DNA from: CBDATG01 sp965200145 | GTDB lineage: Bacteria; Chloroflexota; Dehalococcoidia; Lucifugimonadales; Lucifugimonadaceae | Direction: 5' to 3' | DNA: 64,000 nucleotides | Assembly: GCA_965200145.1 (NCBI GenBank) | Contig: CBDATG010000003.1 | Coordinates: forward strand, 372,001 to 436,000 | Shown: positions 40,520-49,303 of the stretch, in pieces | Layout of the letters: each line of letters starts with the position of its first letter | How positions within the stretch are numbered: the first letter of the stretch is position 1 | The notes under the pieces: generated by a model | The model's database searches: none | What the model was told of the DNA's origin: nothing | What the model saw: only the letters and a program-made list of their open reading frames with translations | Position numbers and translations under genes: made by a program

Positions 40520-41863
40520 ATGAGCACTCTCTTTGAATTGATCATTGACTCGGCCGTTTCGGTCACCATCTTCCTTGCGTTAGCGGGAGCGATTGGGGGT
40601 CTGTTAACATACATCTTCAGGCGAACCATCAGGGAGCATGATGCTATGACCACAGAAGTCAGGGAAATCAAGGCAGAACACATCCGCTTAGCGGCCGAGA
40701 CGGCGCGCAACACCGATTACTGGGAGACATCGAGGCAAGTCCAAATGGAGTCTCTCAAAGCGGTTATTGGTCAGGTCGAGGCTGTCTCGGCGCGACAGCA
40801 GTTCTTCGAAGGGAATATGGCTGATCTGCGACAGCGGCAATCGGAAGCCGAGCGTTCCCAAGACGGCTTGCGCCAAAGACTCGACAAAACGAGTAACAGC
40901 CTGAACGACGTGAAGCGCGTGCAAGATGACTTCAAGGGCAAACTTGACAGCACGAATAACAGCCTGAATGATGTGAAGCGCGTGCAGGATGACTTCAAGG
41001 GCAGACTAGACAAAACCACTAACAGCCTGAACGATGTGAAGCGCGCGCATGATGACTTCAAGGGCAAGCTTGACAACACGATCAGCAGCCTGAGTGGCGT
41101 GAAGCGCACACAAGATGACGTCAAGGCCAACCTCGACAGCACGGATAACAGCCTGAACGACGTGAAGCGCACACAAGATGACGTCAAGGCCAACCTCGAC
41201 AACACGATCAACAACCTGGATGATGTGAAGCGCACACAAGATGACGTCAAGGCCAACCTCAACAGCACGAATAACAGCCTGAATGATGTGAAGGGCAACC
41301 TCGATAACGCGATCAGCAGCCTAGATGATGTGAAGCGCGTGCAAGATGACTTCGAGACCAGCCTTGACAAAACCAATGACAACCTGAATGGCGTGAAGCG
41401 CACACAAGATGACTTGAAGGGCAGCCTTGACGACGCGATCAACAGCATGAACGATGTGAAGCGCGTGCAAGATGACTTCGAGACCAGCCTTGACAAAACC
41501 AATGACAACCTGAATGGCGTGAAGCGCACACAAGATGACTTGAAGGGCAGCCTTGACAACGCGACCAACAGTCTGGATGATGTGAAGCGCGTGCAAGGTG
41601 ACTTCGAGACCAACCTTGACAAAGCCAATGACAACCTGAATGGCGTGAAGCGCGCACAAGATGACATGGAGCGCGTCCATGACGACTTGAAGGGCAACCT
41701 TGATCACACGAAGCATGGTCTCGAAGAGATGCATCTCGTTATCAAAGCTGACCAACGCAGCCTAGAAGAGATACAACAACAATCCGTCGGGATGCGGGAA
41801 GACTTGGGGATACTGCGGACAGAGTTGCAGCGGCTTATCGACCGACTTGAATCTATGGACTAG
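40520..41863 (+). CDS. Membrane-anchored coiled-coil protein with 21-residue repeats
   Basis: The 447-residue protein has one N-terminal transmembrane segment (about 10-33, SAVSVTIFLALAGAIGGLLT), then a long cytoplasmic coiled coil. Residues about 115-400 consist of roughly fourteen repeats of 21 residues (three heptads) with consensus QDDFKGxLDxTxNSLNDVKR. One copy is shortened and one interrupted. The underlying DNA is a 63-bp tandem repeat, so copy number can change by recombination. A repeat-free coil (about 400-447) ends the protein. It may act as a spacer, ruler or scaffold; no enzymatic domain is present. Confidence 0.8.
   Translation: MSTLFELIIDSAVSVTIFLALAGAIGGLLTYIFRRTIREHDAMTTEVREIKAEHIRLAAETARNTDYWETSRQVQMESLKAVIGQVEAVSARQQFFEGNMADLRQRQSEAERSQDGLRQRLDKTSNSLNDVKRVQDDFKGKLDSTNNSLNDVKRVQDDFKGRLDKTTNSLNDVKRAHDDFKGKLDNTISSLSGVKRTQDDVKANLDSTDNSLNDVKRTQDDVKANLDNTINNLDDVKRTQDDVKANLNSTNNSLNDVKGNLDNAISSLDDVKRVQDDFETSLDKTNDNLNGVKRTQDDLKGSLDDAINSMNDVKRVQDDFETSLDKTNDNLNGVKRTQDDLKGSLDNATNSLDDVKRVQGDFETNLDKANDNLNGVKRAQDDMERVHDDLKGNLDHTKHGLEEMHLVIKADQRSLEEIQQQSVGMREDLGILRTELQRLIDRLESMD
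40859..41750 (+). repeat. 63-bp coding tandem repeat
   Basis: About fourteen units of 63 bases, each encoding 21 residues, run through the coiled-coil gene. Some neighbouring pairs are almost identical (for example the units around 41340-41460 and 41460-41585), which points to recent unit duplication. Confidence 0.85.
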
Positions 41864-42041
41864 TGCGAACGGGCCCGCGCATCGCGATTATCGGTGCCTG
41901 CCACAACGCTCGCGTCTGGACGCGTCTTGATGCATGCACGCCGGGGCACAACCGCATTGGTCGCCGCTTCGCGTCCAGGCGGTTAGATAATGGAACGCAT
42001 CCTCGCGACCTCTATGGCACGCGACAGCGCGATTACACGCT

Positions 42042-43271
42042 ATGACTTTCCTGCAAACCGGTATCAGCCTGACGCACGCCCCGCTTGGGGTGTTGGAACG
42101 CGTCGCGGTTTCGGGTGACACGATCAGTAGTCATGCGAGCGAGCTGTCTGGCCTGCTCGGCGGACCGGGACGCGCTACTATCCTCTCAACCTGCAACCGG
42201 ACCGAGTTGTACGCATATGTGCCAGATGCCGGGACTGCGATGGAGTCTATGGTCGCGTTCATGCAACGGTTGGCAGACCGGCGGCGTGATCAAGGTTCCG
42301 TAAACGTCGCGTCCTATATCACTACGCGAACGGATATCGAGTGCGCCCGTCATCTTTTTGCGGTGGCATCCGGACTTGATTCCCTCGTTGCGGGCGATGC
42401 ACAAGTGTCAAGCCAAGTGCGTGGTGCGTTGCACGCAGCTAGCGACGGATCGGCGGCGGTTGACCATGGACTGTCTCGTCTGTTCCATGCCGCGTTGCGG
42501 ACCGGTCGGCGTGTACGGAGGGCGCAGGGCGAGAAGGTTGCCGATGCGACGGTGCCAGCTGCAGGTGTTGAGCTACTAGAGGCACGCGCAGGATCGCTCG
42601 CCGGTGCCAACGCCATGGTCGTAGGAGCGGGTGAGACAGCGCGGTTAGCGGTTGCGGAGTTGCAGCGGCGCGGTGTAGCCAGGGTGTTCATCACCTCGCG
42701 CAACGCAGACAACGCGGCGCGAGTCGCCGATGCGATGGGAGCGGCGGCAGTAACGATTGACAACATAACGGACGCGTTGACGGGAGCAGATGTCGTTGTC
42801 GCTTGCACATCGTCGCCGGTTCCTGTCGTCAGTGCGGATGTCGTATCGGCAGCGATCAGTCTACGTGGCGATGCATTACGTCCGTTGCACATTCTCGATA
42901 TCGGCGTTCCAAGAGATATAGACGCTCGAGTGTCAGACCTCGATGGTGCGCATCTCTACACAATTGAACACTTGCGCGATGCTTACGGCGAGCTGCGCGA
43001 TGCCGCTTCAGACTCGTCCGCGGTCGCTGAGATGGAAGATATCGTTGAGGAGTCTGCTGTAAGATTCATGCGCGACTGGGACACTCGCGACGAGATACGC
43101 GAGATTGGGCGCGCTGCTGAGGCTGTGCGGTTGCGCGAACAGCGTCGCACTTTCGGCGCGTTGGCACACCTGTCCGACAGCGACCGCGATGCGATAGAGG
43201 CGATGACGCGCGCTATTGTTAAGGGCGTGTTGGCAGGACAGATCGATGAACTACGCGAACGCTATGAGTGA
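42042..43271 (+). CDS. hemA: Glutamyl-tRNA reductase
   Basis: HemA reduces glutamyl-tRNA-Glu to glutamate-1-semialdehyde, the first step of the C5 heme pathway, using NADPH. The 409-residue protein has the catalytic cysteine in STCNRTELY near residue 50, the nucleotide-binding MVVGAGETARLA near 195 and a C-terminal dimerisation helix. hemL follows after 12 bases, so both steps to aminolevulinate are in one operon. The 178 bases before it (41864-42041) show no gene; no ribosome binding site precedes the ATG. Confidence 0.96.
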   Translation: MTFLQTGISLTHAPLGVLERVAVSGDTISSHASELSGLLGGPGRATILSTCNRTELYAYVPDAGTAMESMVAFMQRLADRRRDQGSVNVASYITTRTDIECARHLFAVASGLDSLVAGDAQVSSQVRGALHAASDGSAAVDHGLSRLFHAALRTGRRVRRAQGEKVADATVPAAGVELLEARAGSLAGANAMVVGAGETARLAVAELQRRGVARVFITSRNADNAARVADAMGAAAVTIDNITDALTGADVVVACTSSPVPVVSADVVSAAISLRGDALRPLHILDIGVPRDIDARVSDLDGAHLYTIEHLRDAYGELRDAASDSSAVAEMEDIVEESAVRFMRDWDTRDEIREIGRAAEAVRLREQRRTFGALAHLSDSDRDAIEAMTRAIVKGVLAGQIDELRERYE

Positions 43272-43283
43272 GACGGTTTTGAG

Positions 43284-44573
43284 ATGGCAGTAGGTAAGCA
43301 ATCTGCGCGGCACTTCGATGCCGCGGCTCGACTAATTCCCGGCGGCGTCAACAGTCCTGCCAGGGCCTGGGCCCGCGTCGGAGGTAACCCGCTCTTCATC
43401 GAGCGCGGCGTGGGATCCAAGGTCTGGGATGTTGATGGCAACGAGTACATCGACTACGTATGCTCCTGGGGTGCGCTGATACTGGGACATTGTCACCCCG
43501 CGGTGGTCGAAGCGGCGGAGTCTGCGATGCGTCGCGGTTCATCCTTCGGCGCGCCGACCGCCATTGAGACTGAAGCCGCGCAACTCGTGGTCGACGCGGT
43601 ACCGTCCGTTGAGATGGTGCGCTTCGTGAACTCTGGGACTGAGGCATCCATGTCGGCGATACGCTTGGCGCGCGCCGCTACAGGCCGCGACCTTGTGCTG
43701 AAGTTCGACGGCGGATATCACGGCCACGATGACGCGCTCCTAGTCAAGGCAGGCTCAGGTGTCGCATCCTTCGGCATCGCAGACTCCGCCGGCATTAACT
43801 CCAGGCTCGCCTCGGATACTCTCGTAGCTCCGTACAACGACTTTGAGAGCGTTCAACGTATATTCGCGGAACATGCAGGAAAGATAGCGTGTGTGATCGT
43901 AGAGCCGATCGCTGGCAACATGGGCGTTGTGCCAGGGAACCCTGAGTGGTTGTCAACGTTGCGCGAGCTGACCAGCGCGGACGGTTCCTTGCTGATATTC
44001 GACGAGGTGATATCTGGATTTCGTGTAGGCGCTGGTGGCGCGCAGGCGTTGCACAGCATCGAACCGGATTTGACATGTCTAGGTAAAGTCATCGGCGGAG
44101 GTTATGCCGTGGGCGCGTACGGCGCATCGGCTGAGCTGATGGGGCATGTTGCACCACTCGGCGAGATGTATCAGGCAGGCACGCTGTCCGGCAATCCCGT
44201 GGCGATGGCGGCCGGCGTAGCGACGATGCGGGAGATGTTGGCAAGCGGGCAGTACGAGGTGCTCAGGTCCAAGACTGCACTGCTGGCTGAAGGAATCAAC
44301 GATGCCGTCGCCAGGACGGGTTCCGAGTGTGTGGTCAACCACGTAACCAGCATGTTGACGCTGTTCTTCACTCCAGAGCAGGTTGTCGACATGGACACGG
44401 CAACGGCCGCGGATCACGACCGGTTCGCAAGGTTCTTCCGCGCAATGCTCGAGTCTGGCATCTACATTCCGCCGTCGCCTTTCGAGGCGTGGTTCGTCTC
44501 GATGGCACACAGCGAGTCGGACATCGAGCGCACTGTGTCTGCTGTCGAACGCGCGCTTAGACGGTCCGCATAG
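43284..44573 (+). CDS. hemL: Glutamate-1-semialdehyde 2,1-aminomutase
   Basis: HemL is a PLP enzyme that converts glutamate-1-semialdehyde to 5-aminolevulinate. The 429-residue protein has the aminotransferase class III layout: NSGTEASMSAIRLARAATGR near residue 118, GGYHGHDDALLVKAGSG near 145, LIFDEVISGFR near 240 and the PLP lysine in CLGKVIGGGYAVGAYG near 270. It is directly downstream of hemA. Confidence 0.96.
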   Translation: MAVGKQSARHFDAAARLIPGGVNSPARAWARVGGNPLFIERGVGSKVWDVDGNEYIDYVCSWGALILGHCHPAVVEAAESAMRRGSSFGAPTAIETEAAQLVVDAVPSVEMVRFVNSGTEASMSAIRLARAATGRDLVLKFDGGYHGHDDALLVKAGSGVASFGIADSAGINSRLASDTLVAPYNDFESVQRIFAEHAGKIACVIVEPIAGNMGVVPGNPEWLSTLRELTSADGSLLIFDEVISGFRVGAGGAQALHSIEPDLTCLGKVIGGGYAVGAYGASAELMGHVAPLGEMYQAGTLSGNPVAMAAGVATMREMLASGQYEVLRSKTALLAEGINDAVARTGSECVVNHVTSMLTLFFTPEQVVDMDTATAADHDRFARFFRAMLESGIYIPPSPFEAWFVSMAHSESDIERTVSAVERALRRSA

Positions 44574-44602
44574 CGACTAAGTCGGAGGCGCGAATTCGGT
44601 GT

Positions 44603-44968
44603 TCAGGATGCGCTGTTGTCCTGCGAGCGGCGGCGGAACAGGTATGAGAAGAGCGCGCCGAGGGTTGCGCCGAACCAGGTGTACGGCACTAGCGCGATGC
44701 CGATGACCAGCCAGAACGCGCTAGGAGCACCCAACAGCGTGTCGGTGTCCAGCAGCACCCAGGCGACGATGATCGACGCGGCTGGAATGAGCATCAATCC
44801 TGCCAATGCGAGGCCGAACCAGATGACCTTCGCCTCGTCGGCCTTGGCAACTCCGCCGCCTACGAAACCGGCGACGAACGGGCTGATCGGTATCAGCACG
44901 AAGTGCGCGACCGGTATGGGTATCGCCGCGAGCATTATGGCGGTTGCGACTGCGATTCCCTTTACCAT
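44603..44968 (-). CDS. Membrane protein with about four transmembrane segments
   Basis: The 121-residue protein has hydrophobic segments at about 5-25, 27-45, 50-72 and 83-108 and ends with a basic cytoplasmic tail (FRRRSQ). Gly-rich PFVAGFVGGGVAKADEAK between helices recalls DUF5518-like small membrane proteins, without certainty. It is convergent with hemL. The function is unknown. Confidence 0.6.
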   Translation of the reverse strand: MVKGIAVATAIMLAAIPIPVAHFVLIPISPFVAGFVGGGVAKADEAKVIWFGLALAGLMLIPAASIIVAWVLLDTDTLLGAPSAFWLVIGIALVPYTWFGATLGALFSYLFRRRSQDNSAS

Positions 44969-45152
44969 TATGCCTGTGCTTCCATGCTATGCGTGCCAAG
45001 TGGCAGCGTCAGATGTTGATGTTACAACTTGCGGTGGCTCTACTGGGCATAGAATGCATGATGTTGACAACTCGCGCGGCAGACGTGACTCGTAATGGTA
45101 AGATTCCTTCGTAGGTAGACAATTGACGCGGGTGGGACCCGCGGTTAGCACG

Positions 45153-46757
45153 ATGGAACACGAACGTACAGACATTTTGATCATCGGCTCTGGCGCGTCT
45201 GGCGCGGCCGTGGCCTGGCGGTTGGCAGGTTCGGGATTCAGCGTGCTCTGCTTGGAACAAGGCGATTGGGTGAGCCCTAGCAGCTATCCGAACACGTCGG
45301 AAGACTGGGAGATTCGCGCACGCGGCGACTGGCACTTCGATCCGAACATGCGCGGATGGGATGTGGACTACCCCGTCAATGTTGACGAAAGCTGCATCGA
45401 CCCGCTGATGTTCAACGCTGTCGGAGGTAGCACAATCCACTACACCGCGCATGTGCCGCGGTTTCATCCATCGGACTTCCGCGTGAAGTCTCTCGATGGC
45501 GTGGCTGACGACTGGCCGTTGAGCTACTTCGACCTGGAGCCTTACTACGACCTCAACGACGAGATGATGGGTTGCTCTGGCATCAACGGCGACCCTGCGA
45601 ATCCGCCACGCAAGGCGCGTCCGATGCCACCGGTGCCAATTGGCGAAGATGGAATCCGACTAGCGAAGGCGTTCGATCGTTTAGGTTGGCACTGGTGGCC
45701 GTCCGACAACTACGTGAACTCAGAGCCGTATCGCGGCAGGTTGGCGTGCAACAACTGCGGCAACACGGGCCTGGGATGCTCGCGCGGCGCGAAAGGCTCC
45801 ACCGATGTCACTTACTGGCCGGAAGCATTAGCGCGCGGTGTCGAACTTCGCACAGGAGCACGCGTTTCGCACATCAACACCGGCTCCGATGGTAGGGCAA
45901 CCGGCGCGACATACATCGATTCCGAAGGCGACGAGCATTTTCAACCTGCCAACGCCGTAGTCCTGGCAATGAACGGCGTAGGTACTCCGCGCATCATGCT
46001 CAACTCGAAGTCGGACTCGCATCCTGACGGTCTCTGCAACGCCAACGGTCTAGTCGGCAAGAATCTCATGTTCCATCCTTATGCGATGGTGGCGGGATAC
46101 TTCGATGGCGACCTATGCACCTATCGAGGCGTCGTCGGCAATATGATCATGTCTCAGGAGTTCTACGAGACGGATCGGCGCCGAGGCTTCGTGCGCGGTT
46201 ACTCCTATCAGGTGATACGCAGCTCTGGACCGGTCAGTACCGCCTGCGGCTTCCTCGGCGAGCCTGTGCCATGGGGTGCGACGCACCACCAAGAGTTCGC
46301 CAGTCGGTTCGGCAACTCGGCGACGTTGGCGGTGATCGGCGAGGATCTACCCGAGATGCACAACCGAGTCGAGCTAGACCCCGACCTGACCGATAGCTCT
46401 GGCATCCCCGCGCCGAAGGTGTTCTATACGCTGAGCGAGAACTCGCGGCTGATGCTCGAGGAGGCTGTAGCGAATGCTGAGACGCTACTGCGAGAAGCAG
46501 GAGCAGTGGAAGTGGCGCCGACGCGGCTGCTCAAATCAGCAGGATGGCACCTGATGGGCACTGCGCGCATGGGTTCTGACCCTGCCAACTCGGTCGTGGA
46601 TGCATGGGGGCAGGCACATGAGGCAGACAACGTCTTCATCGTAGACGGCTCGGTGTTCGTGACATCGGCAGGAGTTAACCCTACTCCGACGATAGGCGCG
46701 TTGGCACTCAGGACTGCGGATTACATTCAGCGGGAACGGGGCGACCTAGCCGCTTGA
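45153..46757 (+). CDS. GMC-family FAD oxidoreductase
   Basis: The 534-residue protein has the FAD-binding dinucleotide motif ILIIGSGASGAAVAWRLA at residues 8-25, the GMC block VGGSTIHYTAHVPRF near 90, a cysteine-rich insert (ACNNCGNTGLGCSRGAKG) and the C-terminal GMC signature with HLMGTARMG, ending NPTPTIGALALR. Such enzymes oxidise alcohol groups of sugars or polyols. The next gene encodes a gluconate 2-dehydrogenase subunit 3-like protein, typical for the membrane-linked dehydrogenase group. ATG 45153 is chosen over a TTG at 45123. Confidence 0.9.
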   Translation: MEHERTDILIIGSGASGAAVAWRLAGSGFSVLCLEQGDWVSPSSYPNTSEDWEIRARGDWHFDPNMRGWDVDYPVNVDESCIDPLMFNAVGGSTIHYTAHVPRFHPSDFRVKSLDGVADDWPLSYFDLEPYYDLNDEMMGCSGINGDPANPPRKARPMPPVPIGEDGIRLAKAFDRLGWHWWPSDNYVNSEPYRGRLACNNCGNTGLGCSRGAKGSTDVTYWPEALARGVELRTGARVSHINTGSDGRATGATYIDSEGDEHFQPANAVVLAMNGVGTPRIMLNSKSDSHPDGLCNANGLVGKNLMFHPYAMVAGYFDGDLCTYRGVVGNMIMSQEFYETDRRRGFVRGYSYQVIRSSGPVSTACGFLGEPVPWGATHHQEFASRFGNSATLAVIGEDLPEMHNRVELDPDLTDSSGIPAPKVFYTLSENSRLMLEEAVANAETLLREAGAVEVAPTRLLKSAGWHLMGTARMGSDPANSVVDAWGQAHEADNVFIVDGSVFVTSAGVNPTPTIGALALRTADYIQRERGDLAA

Positions 46758-46796
46758 GGTTAGGATGTCAGAGCAGGAAGGATTGGTAACTACGCA

Positions 46797-47267
46797 ATGC
46801 CAGATGCAGCGCACAACCTGACCGATGCCGACCGTGTCGCGCTGGTAGAGGTGTTGAACCGCATCGTGCCGGCGGTCGACGGCCTGGCAGGCGCGGGCGA
46901 CCTTGGCCTGGCGCAGCGCGTGGAAGAGGTTTCGCGTGCGATACCTCGATGGCACCTGGGACTGTTACGTGTGATGGATGCGGTCTCACTTGACCCGAGC
47001 GCGCGAGCTGCTGGCGGATGGGTTGCCCTAGAAGAGGACGAACAGATACTCGCTTTGGAGACGATAGAGTCCAACCTTCCGGAGCATTTCATCAACTTCG
47101 TCAGCACTGTCTATGCCGCTTACTATTCCGATAGCAGAGTTCACGAGCGGATAGGTTGGAGATCAGGCGCGCCGCAACCTGCAGGATGGGACATGCCGCC
47201 GTGGGACCCGGCGGTCCTCGATACCGTGCGCCAACGCGAACCGTTCTGGCGCGAGGCACCGGAGTGA
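46797..47267 (+). CDS. Gluconate 2-dehydrogenase subunit 3 family protein
   Basis: The 156-residue protein has LTDADRVALVEVLNRIVPAV at the N-terminus and a helical body ending in an aromatic-rich tail with FVSTVYAAYYSD, matching the subunit 3 family, which assists or anchors GMC dehydrogenases. No Tat signal is visible, unlike many members. It begins 40 bases after the GMC gene and is likely co-transcribed with it. Confidence 0.8.
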   Translation: MPDAAHNLTDADRVALVEVLNRIVPAVDGLAGAGDLGLAQRVEEVSRAIPRWHLGLLRVMDAVSLDPSARAAGGWVALEEDEQILALETIESNLPEHFINFVSTVYAAYYSDSRVHERIGWRSGAPQPAGWDMPPWDPAVLDTVRQREPFWREAPE

Positions 47268-47381
47268 AGAACCGTCAAGTGTCAAGCTATCGCCACTGTG
47301 ATGTGAGTTTCGGGCATTCCAACGTAGTATGAAGTGAACGCCGCCGGTCAACGCGCGGCTTGGAACCTGAGAGAAATCGCC

Positions 47382-47657
47382 ATGCCGAAACTGCAACGCC
47401 TGCTCTACATCAGTGCCGAGAGCACTCATCCACAGTCGCCTGCGCTATCCGCAGCCATCTACGAGCCGGTGGCAGGGAACGTGTCGCAGCTCGATCCGAC
47501 GACGACAGAGTTGCCTTACGATTCAGTGCATGCGGCCGTGATTGATGGTTGGCGGGTCATACAGGCACCCGATCAGTGGGCAGGAATCACATCCGAAGCG
47601 GCGGGGGATGTGATCGGCTACCAGTTCATCTTGGAGAAGATGGAGGACTACGACTGA
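47382..47657 (+). CDS. Small conserved hypothetical protein (91 aa)
   Basis: The protein begins MPKLQRLLYISAESTHPQ and ends GYQFILEKMEDYD. It has no membrane segment. It lies between the dehydrogenase pair and the dioxygenase gene, in the same direction, which suggests a functional link. ATG 47382 gives a compact product; an in-frame GTG/ATG further upstream (47334) cannot be excluded. The family is not recognised. Confidence 0.55.
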   Translation: MPKLQRLLYISAESTHPQSPALSAAIYEPVAGNVSQLDPTTTELPYDSVHAAVIDGWRVIQAPDQWAGITSEAAGDVIGYQFILEKMEDYD

Positions 47658-47713
47658 CTCGTGCCGCTGACTGAGCTACGTCCAAACCGCTAAACGTCAA
47701 GGATTGAGTACCA

Positions 47714-48547
47714 ATGACCATGAACACCGCGACCGATACACAACACCTGCTGTCCGACGATGAGATGGTGTCATTCGTCATTAACGGGTATCACATCGTT
47801 GAGCCGGAGTTGCCGGACGGGTTCAACACATCGGTGTACGAAGAGCTCGATGAGCTACCGTCGAACCCCGGAGATGGCATCTATGATGCGGTGCCGAAAT
47901 TGAAGCAGGTGTACGAATCGCCGGAGATGCGCGGTGCGCTGACGAGTCTTCTTGGCCAGGGCTACGCGATGTTTCCGCATAGGCACTGCCACCGCAACGC
48001 GCCCGGCACTCCGAGCCAGCAGATACACCAAGACAACCTGAACGACCTGCGTATCCGCGACGGTCAGGTGCGCGCGCCAGGCAAGGTCGAGCTGCTGCTT
48101 GCGATGTACTACCCACAAGATGTCGCATCGAACATGGGGCCGACGGTCGTGCTACCAGGGACTCACATGTTAAAGGCGATGCCGGACCGCATGGCATCAC
48201 AAGGCAACTTCAAGGGGCAGTACACCGCAACGGTCAACGCGGGGTCGGTAGTCATACTGCATTACGACATCTGGCATGCTGGATCAGCGAACACCTCTGA
48301 GACGGTGCGCTACATGCTGAAGTTCCTCTTTCAACGCGCCCACCTGCCAGATGTTCCCTCGTGGGACCACGACTCGGCAAACGACTCGCGCATCCGCGAG
48401 CGGCTGGAGTCGGAGTCGCCGATGGCGTTGCAACGATCGCTGAACGCGAAGCAGCGGCATATGCGGCTGCGAATGTGGAACTACCTGTCAGGTGCCGCGA
48501 CGCTAGAGATGGGCTACCGCGACAAGTGGCGCGGGCCGTGGCGTTAG
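47714..48547 (+). CDS. Phytanoyl-CoA dioxygenase (PhyH) family protein
   Basis: The 277-residue protein is a Fe(II)/2-oxoglutarate-dependent oxygenase: the HxD pair is in QQIHQDN near residue 104 and the distal histidine in YDIWHAGSAN near 188, with a following Arg (TVRYMLKF) for 2-oxoglutarate. The substrate is unknown. PhyH-like proteins are abundant in SAR202-type Chloroflexota, in line with the proposed host. It ends the metabolic cluster before the ubiquitin-like operon. Confidence 0.88.
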   Translation: MTMNTATDTQHLLSDDEMVSFVINGYHIVEPELPDGFNTSVYEELDELPSNPGDGIYDAVPKLKQVYESPEMRGALTSLLGQGYAMFPHRHCHRNAPGTPSQQIHQDNLNDLRIRDGQVRAPGKVELLLAMYYPQDVASNMGPTVVLPGTHMLKAMPDRMASQGNFKGQYTATVNAGSVVILHYDIWHAGSANTSETVRYMLKFLFQRAHLPDVPSWDHDSANDSRIRERLESESPMALQRSLNAKQRHMRLRMWNYLSGAATLEMGYRDKWRGPWR

Positions 48548-48597
48548 GGCTCGGGGTAGCCGCGCGCGTGGGTGTTTGGTCCGGTCTTGCATGGGAG

Positions 48598-48618
48598 TAT
48601 AATATCATATGATATCAT
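48598..48618 (+). promoter_or_regulatory. Promoter with overlapping palindromes for the ubiquitin-like operon
   Basis: A perfect -10 hexamer TATAAT (48598-48603) runs into ATATCATATGATAT (48602-48615), a 14-bp perfect palindrome, and ATGATATCAT (48609-48618), a second. The -35 region is weak. A repressor bound here would block transcription, so the operon is likely silent until induced. Confidence 0.6.
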
Positions 48619-48665
48619 CACAGTTGCACAACTGATCAGCGAGCGTCAACTCAAGGAGACGCGTC

Positions 48666-48911
48666 ATGACTACAGAAGAAGTAGAAATTTTCAGGTTTAA
48701 GATCAACGGCATTGAAATTGCCTCTGAAGCCTCACGTTTGAACGTAGGTGAGGTCCTTAGGCTCGCAGAGGAGCATCAAGCGATCCCCGGCGCTCCCGAG
48801 GATTACATGCTGGTCGGCAAAGAGGGAGAGTACAGGCTGGTTGAGGAAATCGATATCGAGATTGACGACCTGTTAATCTCCATCCCAACCGGTCCGACGC
48901 AGGTGGCGTAA
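48666..48911 (+). CDS. Ubiquitin-like (multiubiquitin-type) protein
   Basis: The 81-residue protein has beta-grasp pattern: FRFKINGIEI, then SRLNVGEVLRLAEEH, YMLVGKEGEYRLVEE and EIDIEIDDLLISIPTG. This fits the bacterial multiubiquitin domain, here as a single copy. The C-terminus is TGPTQVA rather than a bare diglycine, so processing by the JAB domain encoded two genes downstream may be needed to expose a Gly end. AAGGAG stands seven bases before the ATG. It begins a three-gene operon. Confidence 0.7.
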   Translation: MTTEEVEIFRFKINGIEIASEASRLNVGEVLRLAEEHQAIPGAPEDYMLVGKEGEYRLVEEIDIEIDDLLISIPTGPTQVA

Positions 48912-48922
48912 CGCGTCAAGCC

Positions 48923-49303
48923 ATGGTTTCTAACAGCCTGATAAGGATCCAGAATGAACTAGCTGGGTTGGGCTACAGCACAAGAACGTTCGGTAGCCCT
49001 CAGGGCGATGTCGTAGCATTCGTGTACAAGATCGAGTCTGGGAACCACGCGGGCCGCGAAATCGAATTGGGATTAAGCTACGATTCAGAGGGGGAGTATC
49101 CTGAGTACCCTCCGCATTGGATCCATCTATCGGAGCTCATCGACGACGGACGAGGCGGTGCCGTCCAGCAGTACACGGATGATAAGGGAAGGTCTTGGGT
49201 CGCGTTGAGCCGTCCGCCGGGGGACATGTGGGATCGGTTACCGACTAAGCACATCAAGTACTTCATCACTGAGCACCTCCGACGATTTTGGAACGGTATA
49301 TGA
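48923..49303 (+). CDS. E2/UBC-like protein without cysteine (Prok-E2_E type)
   Basis: The 126-residue protein has YPEYPPHWIHLSELIDDG and GRSWVALSRPPGDMWDRL followed by a terminal helix, the layout of the bacterial E2 family E (P-x-x-P...W...H, then G-R-x-W...S-R...W). It contains no cysteine at all, so it cannot form the thioester of a classical E2. It may act as a scaffold or use another chemistry. It lies 11 bases after the ubiquitin-like gene and overlaps the E1 gene by four bases. Confidence 0.65.
   Translation: MVSNSLIRIQNELAGLGYSTRTFGSPQGDVVAFVYKIESGNHAGREIELGLSYDSEGEYPEYPPHWIHLSELIDDGRGGAVQQYTDDKGRSWVALSRPPGDMWDRLPTKHIKYFITEHLRRFWNGI

Noticed and set aside
40771..41697. 308-codon minus-strand frame rich in Ser, Leu, Arg
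   Set aside because: It mirrors the 63-bp repeats of the coiled-coil gene and has no independent start or family.
40859..41750. Regular 63-bp repeats considered as a CRISPR array
   Set aside because: The repeats are contiguous without unique spacers, and they encode a 21-residue coiled-coil unit inside an open gene.
41863..42045. 60-codon frame between the coiled-coil gene and hemA
   Set aside because: It has no ribosome binding site and no recognisable features, and its end overlaps the hemA start; treated as non-coding leader.
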